DNA of 64,000 bases from positions 1,054,001 through 1,118,000 of the forward strand of contig NZ_JAJOZB010000001.1 of the NCBI RefSeq assembly GCF_023701745.1, given 5' to 3'. The stretch is from Streptomyces sp. RKAG293 (GTDB lineage: Bacteria; Actinomycetota; Actinomycetes; Streptomycetales; Streptomycetaceae). Of the stretch, positions 1 to 9,434 are shown one piece after another. Numbering within the stretch: position 1 is the stretch's first letter; each line of letters opens with the position of its first letter. The translations under genes were made by a program, and so were the position numbers. A model generated the notes under the pieces. The model did not search any database. It had not been told where the DNA came from and saw nothing but the letters and a program-made list of their open reading frames with translations.

Positions 1-1
1 C

Positions 2-691
2 GGCGCCCTGGTGCTGCTCGGTGAGTCGGGCAGCGGCAAGACCACGCTCGCCAGGACCGTGGTCGGACTGCCCGGCCGCAACGCCCGGGTCACCGGCCGG
101 ATCCGACTCGGCGCGACCGACCTGCGCGCTCTGACCGAGCGGGAGTTCTCCCGGGTGCGGGGCAGCCGGATCGGCTATGTGCCGCAGGATCCCACCGGTT
201 CGCTCGACCCGTTGCGCCGCATCGGTCCGCAGATCACCGAAGTCCTGCGCCGGCACCAGGTGGTCACCACCCGCCGCGCGGCCCGGGAGGCCGTACCCGG
301 ACTGCTGACCACGGCGGGAGTCCCGGAACCGGAGCGCATCGCGCGCAGCTTCCCGCATGAACTCTCCGGCGGGCTGCGCCAGCGTGCGGCGATCGCCCTC
401 GCGGTCGCCTGCGAGCCCGAGCTGCTGATCGCCGATGAGCCGACCACGGCGCTCGACGCGCTGGTCCGATCGCAGATCCTGGATCTGTTCAGCGGTCTGC
501 GCAGCCGGCACGGCATCGCGGTACTTCTCGTCACCCATGACCTCGCGGTGGCCCGCCGGGTGGGCGGACAGGTGGCGGTGATGCGCGCCGGACGCATCGT
601 CGAGTCGGGCCCGTCCGACCAGGTGCTCTCCCGGCCGGCGCACCACTTCACCGCGGAGCTCGTCGCGGCCCGGGCGGGGGCACGCCGATGA
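2..691 (+). CDS. Peptide/nickel-type ABC transporter ATP-binding protein (DppD-like), 5' partial
   Basis: This is the first of two ATPases powering an oligopeptide-type importer on the cytoplasmic face. The frame is open to the left window edge, so the true start and probably the permease genes lie upstream; the GTG at 11 is an internal valine. Visible motifs are Walker A GESGSGKT at once, signature LSGGLRQR near visible residue 120, Walker B LLIADEPTTALD near 140 and the H-loop LLVTHD near 176. The stop overlaps the ATG of the next ATPase (ATGA), so the pair is probably translationally coupled. The substrate cannot be read from the ATPase. Confidence 0.93.
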   Translation, partial: GALVLLGESGSGKTTLARTVVGLPGRNARVTGRIRLGATDLRALTEREFSRVRGSRIGYVPQDPTGSLDPLRRIGPQITEVLRRHQVVTTRRAAREAVPGLLTTAGVPEPERIARSFPHELSGGLRQRAAIALAVACEPELLIADEPTTALDALVRSQILDLFSGLRSRHGIAVLLVTHDLAVARRVGGQVAVMRAGRIVESGPSDQVLSRPAHHFTAELVAARAGARR

Positions 692-1485
692 GCGTCAGCG
701 CGGGGACCGGCGGCGAGAACACTCCCCTGCTCCACCTCACCGACGTCACCAAGCGGTATCCGGGCGGGCGGCTCGCGCTGGGAGGAGTCAGCCTGGGCGT
801 CGGGCGCGGCGAGACGGTCGGCCTGGTCGGCGAGTCCGGTTCGGGCAAGTCCACCCTCGCCCGGCTGGCGCTGGGGCTGCTCGCCCCTGATACCGGTTCG
901 GTCCGCTTCGCCGGACACGACCCCTACCGGCTCCGCGGCCGGAGCGCACGGGCCGTACGCGGACGGCTGCAGTTCGTTCCGCAGAATCCCGGCGGCTCGC
1001 TCAACCCCGGTCTGCGGGCCGGGGAGGCGGTGGCGTTCCCGCTGGGCCTGCACGGCGTCCCGCGACGGGACCGGCCGCAGGCGGTGGCCGCGCTCTTCCA
1101 GCGGGTCGGACTCGACCCCGGACTGGCCCGGCGCTACCCGCGCGAACTGTCCGGCGGGCAGTTGCAGCGAGTGGCCATCGCACGCGCCCTGGCTCCCGGC
1201 CCGGAGCTGCTGGTCTGTGACGAACCCACCTCCGCTCTGGACCGCACCGTCCAGGCACAGGTCCTGGACCTGCTGGTGGAGCTCCAGGACACCACCGGTA
1301 TCGGGTGTCTGTTCATCTCCCACGATCTCGCGGTCGTCCGGCACCTGGCCGACCGGGTGCTGGTCCTGCGGCACGGACAGGTGGTGGAGGAGGGGCCGGT
1401 CGCCGACATGTGGCGGGCACCCCGCCATCCCTACACCCGCGCCCTGCTCGCCGCCGCCGGCGACGAACCGGCCGATCTCCCCTGA
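688..1485 (+). CDS. Peptide/nickel-type ABC transporter ATP-binding protein (DppF-like)
   Basis: This is the second ATPase of the importer, 265 residues, normal for the DppF/OppF family though without the longer C-terminal oligopeptide extension. Walker A GESGSGKST lies near residue 47, signature LSGGQLQRVAIARAL near 153, Walker B LLVCDEPTSALD near 173 and the H-loop FISHD near 210. The ATG overlaps the preceding stop by 4 nt. Two non-identical ATPases followed by a family-5 binding protein is the standard Dpp/Opp/Nik arrangement. Confidence 0.93.
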   Translation: MSVSAGTGGENTPLLHLTDVTKRYPGGRLALGGVSLGVGRGETVGLVGESGSGKSTLARLALGLLAPDTGSVRFAGHDPYRLRGRSARAVRGRLQFVPQNPGGSLNPGLRAGEAVAFPLGLHGVPRRDRPQAVAALFQRVGLDPGLARRYPRELSGGQLQRVAIARALAPGPELLVCDEPTSALDRTVQAQVLDLLVELQDTTGIGCLFISHDLAVVRHLADRVLVLRHGQVVEEGPVADMWRAPRHPYTRALLAAAGDEPADLP

Positions 1486-1563
1486 CCGTTCGGGCCGCCC
1501 CCGCCCCATCCACTTCTTCGTACCCGTCGACACCGGCATCTCCACCGACCCCGAGGACTCACG

Positions 1564-3198
1564 ATGACGCACCACCACGCCACGCCACGCTTCCGGCGCA
1601 GAACCGGGGCCCTGCTGACCGCGGGACTGCTGCTCGCGGCCGCCGGCTGCGGATCGGCGGCCACCACGACGGGTTCGGACGGTCCGGGTGCCTCCGACAC
1701 CAACGGCCGGGGCGGCACCCTGGTCATCGGCGCGACCGGCAAGCTGCCCAACCCCGACACCGTCATCGGCGGTGCCGGATTCGAGGGCAAGCGCCTGGTC
1801 AGCTTCCAGTTGTACGAGGGGCTGACCCGCTACGACCTGTCCAGGACCGACGCGCCCCCGGAGATCACCGGCGCGCTCGCGGAGTCCTGGAAGGTCGCCG
1901 CCGACGCCAGAACCTGGACCTTCACCCTGCGCAAGGGCGTGAAGTTCCAGGACGGCACCCCCTTCGACGCCGACTCGGTCGTCTTCAACCTCGACCGCTA
2001 CCTCGACAAGCACAACGCGCAGTACACCGACGCGCTCGGCGCCGCCGCGCAGGAGTACGCCGGGGACATCGCCACGTACCGCAAGGTCGACGCCGACCAC
2101 GTCGAGCTGGTCACCACCGCGCCCAACGGACACTTTCCCGAAGACCTCGCCCATGTCCTGATCGCCAGCCCCACCGCCGTCCGGAAGTACGGAACGGCCG
2201 ACTTCGGGCAGCACCCGGTCGGCACCGGGCCCTTCGCGTTCAGCTCCCAGACGGCCGGGCAGGAGATCGACCTGGTCGCCTACAAGGGATACTGGCGCGG
2301 CGCGCCCAAGCTCGACCGACTGGTGATCAAGTCGCTCCCGGACGTCGCCGCCCGTACCGCGGCGCTGCGCTCCGGCGGCGTCAACTGGATCGAGTACCCG
2401 AACCCCGACGACATCGACAGCCTCAAGGCCGACGGGGTGCAACTCGTCACCAACAGCTACGACCACCTGTGGTACTGGATCCTGGACACGTCGAAAGCAC
2501 CGTGGAACGACCCACGGGTCCGGCAGGCGGCCAACTTCGCCATCGACCGCAAGGCGATCGCCGGGAAGCTGCTGCACGGCACCGCCGACCCCGCCTACCA
2601 GGCCGCGCCCCGGGCCACCTTCGCCTTCGATCCGGCCGGCGACGCCTACTCCTACGACCCGGCCAAGGCCAGGCGGTTGCTGGCCGAGGCGGGCAAGGCC
2701 GGCGGTTTCAGCACCACCGTCACCGTTCCGACCGGCGGTTCGGGCAACCTGCTTCCGGTGCCGATCAGCGAGGCGATCCAGCACGACCTCGCCGCTGTCG
2801 GCATCAAGGTGCAGCTCCGCACCACGGACTGGTCGACCCTGATCAGCGCCGAGGCCAAGGGCCAGGTCGCACTCGGCTCCGACGCGATCGCGCAGTCCAC
2901 CACCCTGTTCCAGTCCGAGGCACTGCTGCCGCTCTTCATCGGCAGCAAGAGCCCCTTCTGGACGGGCCACTACACCAACGCGCGGGTGGACACCCTGCTC
3001 GCGTCCGCGTCGGCCTCGACGGACCAGGCCAAGCGGCGGGCCGACTACCGGCAGGCGCTGGATCTGGTGACGAAGGACGCGCCGTGGCTCTTCGTGGTCA
3101 ACGACCGCAATCCGCGGGCGCTGTCGCCCAAGGTCCGTGGTCTGGTGCAGCCGCAGTCATGGTTCCTGGACCTGACGACCGTCTGGGTCCGCAAGTAG
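1564..3198 (+). CDS. ABC transporter substrate-binding lipoprotein, SBP_bac_5 family
   Basis: Extracytoplasmic solute receptor for the importer, 544 residues, normal for family 5 (peptides, nickel, opines and related cargo). The N-terminus has basic residues, a hydrophobic stretch and a lipobox ending LAAAGC, so Cys29 should be lipidated. Family-5 features follow, including LYEGLTRYD, LAESWKV, TFTLRKGVKFQDGTPFDADSVVFNLDR and GTGPFAF. The ATG has GAGGA six bases upstream. It lies 78 bp after the second ATPase and is followed by a flavin oxidoreductase, hinting that the imported compound is then oxidised. The ligand is unknown. Confidence 0.92.
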   Translation: MTHHHATPRFRRRTGALLTAGLLLAAAGCGSAATTTGSDGPGASDTNGRGGTLVIGATGKLPNPDTVIGGAGFEGKRLVSFQLYEGLTRYDLSRTDAPPEITGALAESWKVAADARTWTFTLRKGVKFQDGTPFDADSVVFNLDRYLDKHNAQYTDALGAAAQEYAGDIATYRKVDADHVELVTTAPNGHFPEDLAHVLIASPTAVRKYGTADFGQHPVGTGPFAFSSQTAGQEIDLVAYKGYWRGAPKLDRLVIKSLPDVAARTAALRSGGVNWIEYPNPDDIDSLKADGVQLVTNSYDHLWYWILDTSKAPWNDPRVRQAANFAIDRKAIAGKLLHGTADPAYQAAPRATFAFDPAGDAYSYDPAKARRLLAEAGKAGGFSTTVTVPTGGSGNLLPVPISEAIQHDLAAVGIKVQLRTTDWSTLISAEAKGQVALGSDAIAQSTTLFQSEALLPLFIGSKSPFWTGHYTNARVDTLLASASASTDQAKRRADYRQALDLVTKDAPWLFVVNDRNPRALSPKVRGLVQPQSWFLDLTTVWVRK

Positions 3199-3245
3199 CC
3201 CGGCGTCCACCGTTGTTCATCCGCCACGAGAGGACCGTCGCCCCC

Positions 3246-4271
3246 ATGACCGCCCCGCACGAACCGCCTCCGCGCCTCGCGGCGGCCCCACCGCGGTGGG
3301 GCATCACCCTGCCGCTGCCGGGGCTCACCATCGACCGGCACCGCTTCATCGTCGAACGGCTCCCGGACCTCGGCTACACCGACGTCTGGAGCGCCGAGGG
3401 CGGCGGCACCGACGCCTTCACCCCACTGGCCGCGGCGGCCGCCTGGTCCTCGTCGCTGCGCATCGGCACCGGCATCGTCCCGGTGCACACCCGCGGTCCC
3501 GCGGTACTCGCCCAGACCGCCGCGACCCTGGCCCAACTCGCGCCTGGGCGGGTGCTCCTGGGGATCGGTGCCTCGGTGCCCGCCCATGTCACCGACATCA
3601 ACGGGATCCCGTTCGACGAACCGTTCAAACGCACCCGGGACGTCCTGCGGTTCGTCACCCGGGCGCTGCGCGGCGAGCACGTCTCCGGAGACTTCGACAC
3701 CTTCTCCATCACCGGCTTCCAGCTGCCGCACCCGCCGGCCGCACCGGTCAAGGTCATCCTGGGCGCGCTGCGTCCTGGCATGCTGCGGCTGGGCTTCACC
3801 GAGGGGGACGGGGCGATCACCAATCTGCTCTTCCCCGAGGACGTCCCCACCGTGCTGAACGCGGTCGGGCCGCAGCCGGCCGGCAAGGAGCTGGTGGTCA
3901 AGGTGTTCGTGTGCCCCACCGAGGACACCGACTACGCCCATCGCGCCACCCGCCCGTTCCTCGCGTGGATCCTCAACCGCGAGCCGTACCGCAAGTTCCA
4001 CGAGTGGCTCGGGCACGGCGAGTTGCTGCGGGAGTCGCACGAGCGGTGGGAGGCCGGCGACCCCGAGGGCGCCCAGAAGGCGCTGCCGGACGAGGTCGTG
4101 GACGGTCTGTTCATCAGCGGATCGCCCGAGGAGTGCCGGGAGCGCATTCTGCGGTACCACATCCCGGGGGTGACCACGATCCAGCTGTACGTCTCGCTGC
4201 CGCCGGAGGTCTTCGTCAGCCGGGCCAAGGTGCTCGACACGCTGGCCCGGCTGGGACCCGCCGCCGGCTGA
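3246..4271 (+). CDS. LLM-class flavin-dependent oxidoreductase
   Basis: A 341-residue luciferase-like monooxygenase or F420/FMN-dependent oxidoreductase (TIM barrel). Typical elements are WGITLPLPG at the start, GYTDVWSAEGGGTDAFTPLAAAA, the strand LRIGTGIVPVHTRGPAVLAQTAATL and APGRVLLGIGAS. ATG at 3246 is chosen because family homology begins about 18 residues later; the frame is open much further upstream but overlaps the binding-protein gene. The GAGAGGA upstream is a little far from the ATG. It is last in the importer operon, so a catabolic role on the imported substrate is inferred. Flavin versus F420 cannot be settled here. Confidence 0.88.
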   Translation: MTAPHEPPPRLAAAPPRWGITLPLPGLTIDRHRFIVERLPDLGYTDVWSAEGGGTDAFTPLAAAAAWSSSLRIGTGIVPVHTRGPAVLAQTAATLAQLAPGRVLLGIGASVPAHVTDINGIPFDEPFKRTRDVLRFVTRALRGEHVSGDFDTFSITGFQLPHPPAAPVKVILGALRPGMLRLGFTEGDGAITNLLFPEDVPTVLNAVGPQPAGKELVVKVFVCPTEDTDYAHRATRPFLAWILNREPYRKFHEWLGHGELLRESHERWEAGDPEGAQKALPDEVVDGLFISGSPEECRERILRYHIPGVTTIQLYVSLPPEVFVSRAKVLDTLARLGPAAG

Positions 4272-4280
4272 ACCGCACTT

Positions 4281-4315
4281 GATCCGGGGGGTATGGAGGG
4301 GCTCCCCCTGATCTA
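4281..4315. terminator. Candidate bidirectional terminator between convergent genes
   Basis: GATCcGGGGG and CCCCCtGATC face each other across about 14 bases in the 41-bp gap between the LLM gene and the convergent STAND gene. The stem is GC-rich with no U-tract, as is usual in Streptomyces. Confidence 0.35.
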
Positions 4316-7165
4316 GGAGCCGGCGGGGCTGCCCCAGTGGTTCAGCAGCTCCGCCACCTCGCGGGTCCTGGGATGTCCGGCGCCCTGGACCCGCGTCATG
4401 TCGCTCAGCAGCGTCGTCAGCCGAGTCGTCGCCCCGGCGCGGTCGCCCGCCCGGTCCTGGAGTTCGGCGCTCTGCTGCCGGGTTCGCAGCGCGCGGGGAT
4501 GGTCGGCTCCCAGGATCCGGTCGATGAGCGGCTGGAGGCGGGCCAGTTCGGTCACGGCGTCGGCCGGGCGGCCGGTGCGGCCGCTCCAGAAGGCGAGGTT
4601 GACGCGGCAGGTGAGGGTCGTCGGATGGTCGGCCCCGAGCGCGCGTTCCGCGTCGATCGCGGCGGCGGCGAACTCCTCCACCGCCTGCTCGGGGCTGCCT
4701 GCCAGACCTCGCCAGTAGGCGAGGTTGTGCCGGGCGACGAGGGTGTCGTGGTGCAGTTGTCCCGCCGCCGTGCGCAGGGCGTCGACGGCCTTGAGGTGCA
4801 TCGCGACCGCCGCGTCGGGGTCGCCCGCCTCCCCGATCCACCGTCCCAGGTCGGTGAGGGCACCGAGGGTGGCCGGGTCGCCGATGCCCCGTTCACGTTC
4901 CAGGTCCTCGGCGACGGCGGCGTAGGCGTCGCGCGCGGCGACGGCGTCACCCGCGAGCCCCCGGCACATGGCGGCGAAGCCGCGGGCGTCGAGGGTGGGC
5001 GCGGCACCGGGCCCGAGCGCGCGGGCCGCGTCGGCGGCGAGGGTGCTGAAGGCCTCCGATGCCTCGCCGACCCCGCCGGACTCCATCAGGAAGCGGGCTT
5101 CATGCAGCCGCACGGACAGGGTGTCGGGATCCGCGGCGCCGAGGTTCTGTTCCGCCGCGCGCCGGATCCCGGCCAGCTCGGCGTGAGCGGCGGTGGCGTT
5201 GCCGAGGTCGCCGACGGCCTGGGCGACCTGAGAGCGGAGGAACAGGACGTCCCGGTGGCCCTCCCCCAGCCGGGCCCGTGCCCGGACCAGCAGTTCGGAG
5301 CAGGTGTCCCGGGTGGCGGCGGCCCGGCCGAGACCGGTCAGATGGGGACCGGTACGGCGCAGCACGGGATGCATCCGGCCCTCCCAGAGCAGCTCGCCGG
5401 CCGTCAGCCGGAGTGCCTCCACGTTGCGGTAGAGGGCGGCCGCGAGGTCGGGACCGATCTCCCGCGACGCCCAGACCTCTTCCAGTGCGTCCGCCGCGGC
5501 GGCGGCCAGGGCCGGCCGGTCCGCCGCCGGTACGGTCTCCCGCGCGGCGCGCTGCACCAGGGCGTGCGCTTCGACCGTGGCGGGGCCGCGTTCGCTGTCG
5601 TGGGTGACCAGGCTCAGCCGGTGCAGGGCGCGCAGCGCGAGGAGGACGTCCCGCTCCCGGGGCCGGTCCTGCTCCCTGCCGATCCAGCGCCGGGCGGCTC
5701 CGGTGTGCAGCACCACCTCGGGTATGCCGCCGGGAGCCAGCATCGCCACCAGTGCCAGCGCCGCCCGGACCGTTCCGGGGTGGGCCAGCGTCTCGGCGCG
5801 TTCGAGGGCCGGCCGGAAGGTGCTGGAGACCGTCCCGCCGTGTTCGTCGGCCGGGGACGAGGAGGGGAACAGGTCCGCCAGCGTCTCCTGCCGGTCGTCG
5901 AGGAGCCGCCGGTACCGCGCGAGGCTCAGGCCGGTGTCGATGACGAACGCCGCCGCCTGGGACAGGGCCAGCGGGAAGTGGCCCAACGCCTCGGCGAGGG
6001 AGTCCACTTCGGCGTCGTGCCGCGATCCGCCGGTGCTGTCGGAGGCCGGGGACGACGAAGTTCCTGGGTCCGCGCCGAGGCGGGCGCGCAGATAGCCGGC
6101 GGCCTCCTCGGGGGTGAACATCCCGACCCGGATGATCCGGGATGACGGCCGGATCACCGACGCGTCGCGGCGGCGGGTGGTGACGACGCTCGTCCCGTGG
6201 TCGCCGACGGGCCAGATCCCCGCCAGTTCCGCCGGGTCGTCGACGTCGTCGAGCACCACGAGCCACGGTCGGGTGGTCGTGCGCAGCCAGCCGACGAACA
6301 GATCCGCCTCCGCCTCCTCGTCCCATCCGCGGTCCCCTCCGCCGCCGGCGTCCCGGGCGCCGGTCGCACCCTCGGCGGCCATCACCCGCCAGGCGCGGGC
6401 GCAGGCCGCCAGCGCCGACTGACGGGACGACGCGGGAACCCACACGGCCAGCAGTCCACGCCGGCGGGCGCGGTGGAAGGCGGCCGCGGCCAGCTGCGAC
6501 TTGCCGACCCCGCCCGCCCCGGTGAGCACGACCTGACGGACCTGACGCTCCTCGATGGCGGAGTCCAGGGCGCCGGCCAGGTCCGGCCGCTCCCGCAAGG
6601 CCGCCGCGTCGCTCGGCGGACGGCCGACGGCAAGGCCGCGCACCGCTCCTGCCGGGCCGGGTTCCGCACCGGCGGCGGCTTCCGCGGCGCCGTGCCGGGC
6701 GGGCGAACGCTCCTCGCAGGCGGCGCGCCACAGCCGTTCCCACTGCGCGATGGACAGCCGGGGGGCCGGTCCCGGCCCGGTTCCGGCCACGGCGGTCTCG
6801 ACGGCGCGGACCACGGCCACGACGACGTCGAAGTCCCGTGGCACCGAACGGCCCCCCAGCCACTCCCCCAGCCGCCGGGCGTTGACCTCGACCCTGCGCC
6901 CCGACGGCAGCGCCGTGCGGCCGGCGCGGCGCGCCAGGGTCTCGTCCGACACGTCGGGCAACTCCCGGCGCAACCGCGCCAGCGCGTCCGCGAACGCCCC
7001 CCGTGCCTCCCCGGCTCCGCGCCCGGTCGCCACCGCCACCCCTGCCCCCACTCCCAGCGCCGCACCGGCCCGCGCGGGTCCCCGCTGGGCCCGCTGCCGC
7101 GTTCGAAGTTCCCAGTCTGCCGTCCGGAAGGGCTGTTCGGCCGGTGTTCCCGGAGCGGGCCGCAC
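4313..7165 (-). CDS. STAND NTPase with NB-ARC-like core and C-terminal TPR repeats
   Basis: Large signal-transduction ATPase, up to 950 residues. A small N-terminal domain with a helix-turn-helix look (ALARLRRELPDVSDETLARRAG, then VEVNARRLGEWLGG) precedes the NTPase core: Walker A LTGAGGVGKSQLA near residue 220, Walker B WLVVLDDVDD near 303 and a sensor segment TSVVTTRRRD. The C-terminal third is TPR-like, with repeated RHNLAYWRGLAG / CRVNLAFWSGRTG units typical of Streptomyces FxSxx or AfsR-like proteins. The start is uncertain: the first about 45 residues are low-complexity Ala/Gly/Arg, so a later GTG may be used. The partner and signal are unknown. Confidence 0.82.
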   Translation of the reverse strand: MRPAPGTPAEQPFRTADWELRTRQRAQRGPARAGAALGVGAGVAVATGRGAGEARGAFADALARLRRELPDVSDETLARRAGRTALPSGRRVEVNARRLGEWLGGRSVPRDFDVVVAVVRAVETAVAGTGPGPAPRLSIAQWERLWRAACEERSPARHGAAEAAAGAEPGPAGAVRGLAVGRPPSDAAALRERPDLAGALDSAIEERQVRQVVLTGAGGVGKSQLAAAAFHRARRRGLLAVWVPASSRQSALAACARAWRVMAAEGATGARDAGGGGDRGWDEEAEADLFVGWLRTTTRPWLVVLDDVDDPAELAGIWPVGDHGTSVVTTRRRDASVIRPSSRIIRVGMFTPEEAAGYLRARLGADPGTSSSPASDSTGGSRHDAEVDSLAEALGHFPLALSQAAAFVIDTGLSLARYRRLLDDRQETLADLFPSSSPADEHGGTVSSTFRPALERAETLAHPGTVRAALALVAMLAPGGIPEVVLHTGAARRWIGREQDRPRERDVLLALRALHRLSLVTHDSERGPATVEAHALVQRAARETVPAADRPALAAAAADALEEVWASREIGPDLAAALYRNVEALRLTAGELLWEGRMHPVLRRTGPHLTGLGRAAATRDTCSELLVRARARLGEGHRDVLFLRSQVAQAVGDLGNATAAHAELAGIRRAAEQNLGAADPDTLSVRLHEARFLMESGGVGEASEAFSTLAADAARALGPGAAPTLDARGFAAMCRGLAGDAVAARDAYAAVAEDLERERGIGDPATLGALTDLGRWIGEAGDPDAAVAMHLKAVDALRTAAGQLHHDTLVARHNLAYWRGLAGSPEQAVEEFAAAAIDAERALGADHPTTLTCRVNLAFWSGRTGRPADAVTELARLQPLIDRILGADHPRALRTRQQSAELQDRAGDRAGATTRLTTLLSDMTRVQGAGHPRTREVAELLNHWGSPAGS

Positions 7166-7313
7166 CGGGGACCGTCTGTTTCCTCGGTGACCCCACTCCG
7201 ACCTGGCACGACGGGAGTTGCGGCGCCGCCGGGCCCGCGACGGGGCCGCGCGGCCGTGGCTACGTTCGACCCATGCCGCAGGGACAGCGCGGCACTCTCA
7301 GTGAGGAGCGGAA

Positions 7314-7490
7314 ATGACGCAGCAGCAGACGCGCGGCCCCCTTGGCCCGTGGAAGGCGTTGATCTTGTTCGGGGTGGTCTGCAACGCCATCGGTCTCTTC
7401 ACCCACGTGCCGGTGTGGACGCTGCTGGGAGCGCCCGCCGCCCTGGTGGGCGTGATCGGTCTGTTCGCGGCGCGACGACCGCGGACCTGA
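7314..7490 (+). CDS. Small membrane protein, 58 aa
   Basis: Not recognised by family. The ATG has GAGGAGCG just upstream, a good ribosome binding site. Two hydrophobic stretches, about residues 15-30 (ALILFGVVCNAIGLF) and 40-53 (APAALVGVIGLFAA), separated by HVPVW, predict a two-helix membrane hairpin ending in a basic ARRPRT tail. It is transcribed away from the STAND gene. A TAnnnT hexamer (TACGTT) sits about 50 bp upstream. Confidence 0.7.
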   Translation: MTQQQTRGPLGPWKALILFGVVCNAIGLFTHVPVWTLLGAPAALVGVIGLFAARRPRT

Positions 7491-7522
7491 GTGGATCCGA
7501 CCAGGGGCTGGGGAGACACGGC

Positions 7523-7894
7523 CTAGGGGGCCGGTTCGGGGGCCGGTTCGGGGGCCGGCATGTGCTCCAGCAGGTCGAACTGCAGCCGGAGTTCGGGGAG
7601 CCGGAGGATCCGCAGCGTCGGCGGGTGGGTGCAGAGCAGTCGGAGCCGGCCGTCACGGGCGACCGCCCGGCCGCGTGCGCGCACCAGGGTCGTTATGCCA
7701 CTGCCGTCGAGGAAGTCCACCTGCCGCAGATCGATGAGCAGGTCCGGGTGGACTCCCTCGGTCAGGGCGTCCAGGAAGCGGGTGAGGTCAGGGGCGGTCA
7801 GCAGGTCGATCTCGCCGCGGAGCGGCACCACGGTGCAGTCCCCGTGGGCACGGGTGTGATCCGGTGAGAACACGGGCATGGTGGACTCTTCCAC
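7523..7894 (-). CDS. STAS-domain anti-sigma factor antagonist
   Basis: SpoIIAA/RsbV-like protein of 123 residues that would bind an anti-sigma kinase and release a sigma factor. The STAS core includes VVPLRGEIDLLTAPDL, the switch-site region LIDLRQVDFLDGSGITTL with the phosphorylatable Ser65 in DGSG, and LRLLCTHPPTLRILRLPEL. The C-terminus is a repetitive PEPAPEPAPEPAP tail beyond the normal domain. A GTG start with GGGAG seven bases upstream fits; the ATG at residue 6 is an alternative. No anti-sigma partner is adjacent. Confidence 0.88.
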   Translation of the reverse strand: MEESTMPVFSPDHTRAHGDCTVVPLRGEIDLLTAPDLTRFLDALTEGVHPDLLIDLRQVDFLDGSGITTLVRARGRAVARDGRLRLLCTHPPTLRILRLPELRLQFDLLEHMPAPEPAPEPAP

Positions 7895-8159
7895 GACGGC
7901 TCCCTCAGCTACGGGACGATCGTGCGGGGGTACCGACAGGGTCAGGGTCGACGCGAGTCACCGTACGGGCACCCGACGAGTTCCGGACGCGTTTCACGAA
8001 ACGGCTGCACCATCGCCCCCAACAGTGCTAAAAGTCGGGTCGCTGCGCTCCGGCTGCAGCCGGCAAGGCACGGACCGGGGAATCTCCGGGGCCGGTGGTT
8101 CGTTGGCGGAGTAGGAACCAGGGGGTTCCGATCTGTGCCGAGCCGAGTCCGGGGTCGCC

Positions 8160-8381
8160 ATGAACGCACGTCATGAACGAGCGGGTCATTCCAACGGGCA
8201 GGGCCTCGACGGGCAGCGTCCCGCCGAAGACCCGGCCGAGGGGCGGGCCGCCCGCTTCGGGCAGCTCCCCGAGCGCATAGCGCCGGAGCAGATGGTCGAG
8301 GAGAGCCCGTCGGATCCACCGAACGACCCCCAGTTCGGCCGCAACCCCGACAACGACTGGCTGATCCGCTACTGCGCCTGA
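8160..8381 (+). CDS. Small acidic hypothetical protein, 73 aa
   Basis: No domain is recognised. The protein is hydrophilic, with EDPAEGRAARFGQLPERIAPEQMVEE followed by a Pro/Asp-rich stretch and ending WLIRYCA. No signal peptide or membrane segment is visible. Codon use matches a real gene (G/C at third positions), but the ribosome binding site is weak, so the start is provisional. The pattern resembles small conserved Streptomyces proteins seen next to stress genes, from memory only. It is divergent from the STAS gene. Confidence 0.5.
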   Translation: MNARHERAGHSNGQGLDGQRPAEDPAEGRAARFGQLPERIAPEQMVEESPSDPPNDPQFGRNPDNDWLIRYCA

Positions 8382-8435
8382 CGCACCCGGACCGGGACGA
8401 GGCCGGAACCGGACCGGAGGCGGGGCCGGATGCCG

Positions 8436-9350
8436 TTACGGCAGGGAGCCGGTCCCCGGGGGCAGTTCGATGGACCGGGTCTCCTCGACCACCGGGTAGC
8501 CCGCGCTGGTGTACAGGCTCATCGCCACCTCGTTGCCGCCGAACACGTTGAACATCAGGGCGGAGTCGCCGGCCTCGACGGTGGCGAGCTCCCCCACCGC
8601 CATCGCGGCCCTGCCGTACCCCTTGCCGCGGTGTTGCTCATCGATCTCCAGCGAGAAGCCGAAGGTCACCCCCGGGATGTGGCGGTGCTTCAGCCACCCG
8701 GTGCCGATCGGGGCTCCCGCGTGCTCCAGGACCAGGATGGAATGGTCCTCGGTGTCCAGGCCCTGAGGGATCAGTTCCGTGTAGGCGCGGTCGGCCCTCT
8801 TCCGGGCCTCGTCAGGGGTCATGGCCCCGGACCGGATGATATCGGCGGCAAAGGCGGCGTTCTCGGCCGCCAGCCACCCCGGGTACTCCGCCGGCGTCAT
8901 CGGCCGGGCGGTGACCCCGTCCAGGGGCCTCGCGGCGTCGGTGATGACACGCATCCGGAGCTGGCCCCGCACCGGGTAGTCGGCGAAGAGCCCGTCGGGC
9001 TCGACGAGCCGTACGGCGACCCGCGTCGCGCCCTGCCGCGCGCACCATCCCTCGGCCCAGGACCTGGCGGCCCGCTCATGGCCCTGCCCGGCGTGGGTCG
9101 CGTCGACCCAGAGGTCGCCGATGCGGCCGGTGGGGGTGTCCGTTTCCATGGTCACCGCGACGAAACCCACCCGGGTGCCGGCCGATCGGATCTCGGCGAC
9201 GGTCCACTCGGCGATGCCCTCGCAGGTCCGTCCGAGGCCGGCTTCCGCCGCCGCCTCGGGATACCCCACGGCGCCGTACGCGGCGCGGAGCCGTCGTTCG
9301 AAGCCCGGCTGCCAGCTGGACGTGTCGACAAGAACGCTGAATTCCGTCAC
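8436..9350 (-). CDS. Tandem GNAT-family N-acetyltransferase
   Basis: 304 residues, about twice a single GNAT domain. The N-terminal half contains a degenerate acetyl-CoA segment (GRIGDLWVDATHAGQGHERAARSW); the C-terminal half has SLEIDEQHRGKGYGRAAM, matching motif A R/Q-x-x-G-x-G/A, followed by LMFNVFGGNEVAMSLYTSAGYPVVEET. It would transfer an acetyl group from acetyl-CoA to an amine; the acceptor is unknown. The start is GTG at 9350. Confidence 0.87.
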   Translation of the reverse strand: MTEFSVLVDTSSWQPGFERRLRAAYGAVGYPEAAAEAGLGRTCEGIAEWTVAEIRSAGTRVGFVAVTMETDTPTGRIGDLWVDATHAGQGHERAARSWAEGWCARQGATRVAVRLVEPDGLFADYPVRGQLRMRVITDAARPLDGVTARPMTPAEYPGWLAAENAAFAADIIRSGAMTPDEARKRADRAYTELIPQGLDTEDHSILVLEHAGAPIGTGWLKHRHIPGVTFGFSLEIDEQHRGKGYGRAAMAVGELATVEAGDSALMFNVFGGNEVAMSLYTSAGYPVVEETRSIELPPGTGSLP

Positions 9351-9434
9351 TCCACCACTCTAGTGACCGGGACTGACCCGCCGTCGGGTCGGACGGAGGC
9401 CCTGCGGGTCAGGCCCTGCGGGTCAGCCCCTGCG

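Noticed and set aside
175..2970. Very long open frame on the minus strand opposite the ABC transporter genes
   Set aside because: It runs antisense to clear ATPase and binding-protein genes and encodes low-complexity Gly/Arg/Val-rich sequence without domains; an artefact of high GC.
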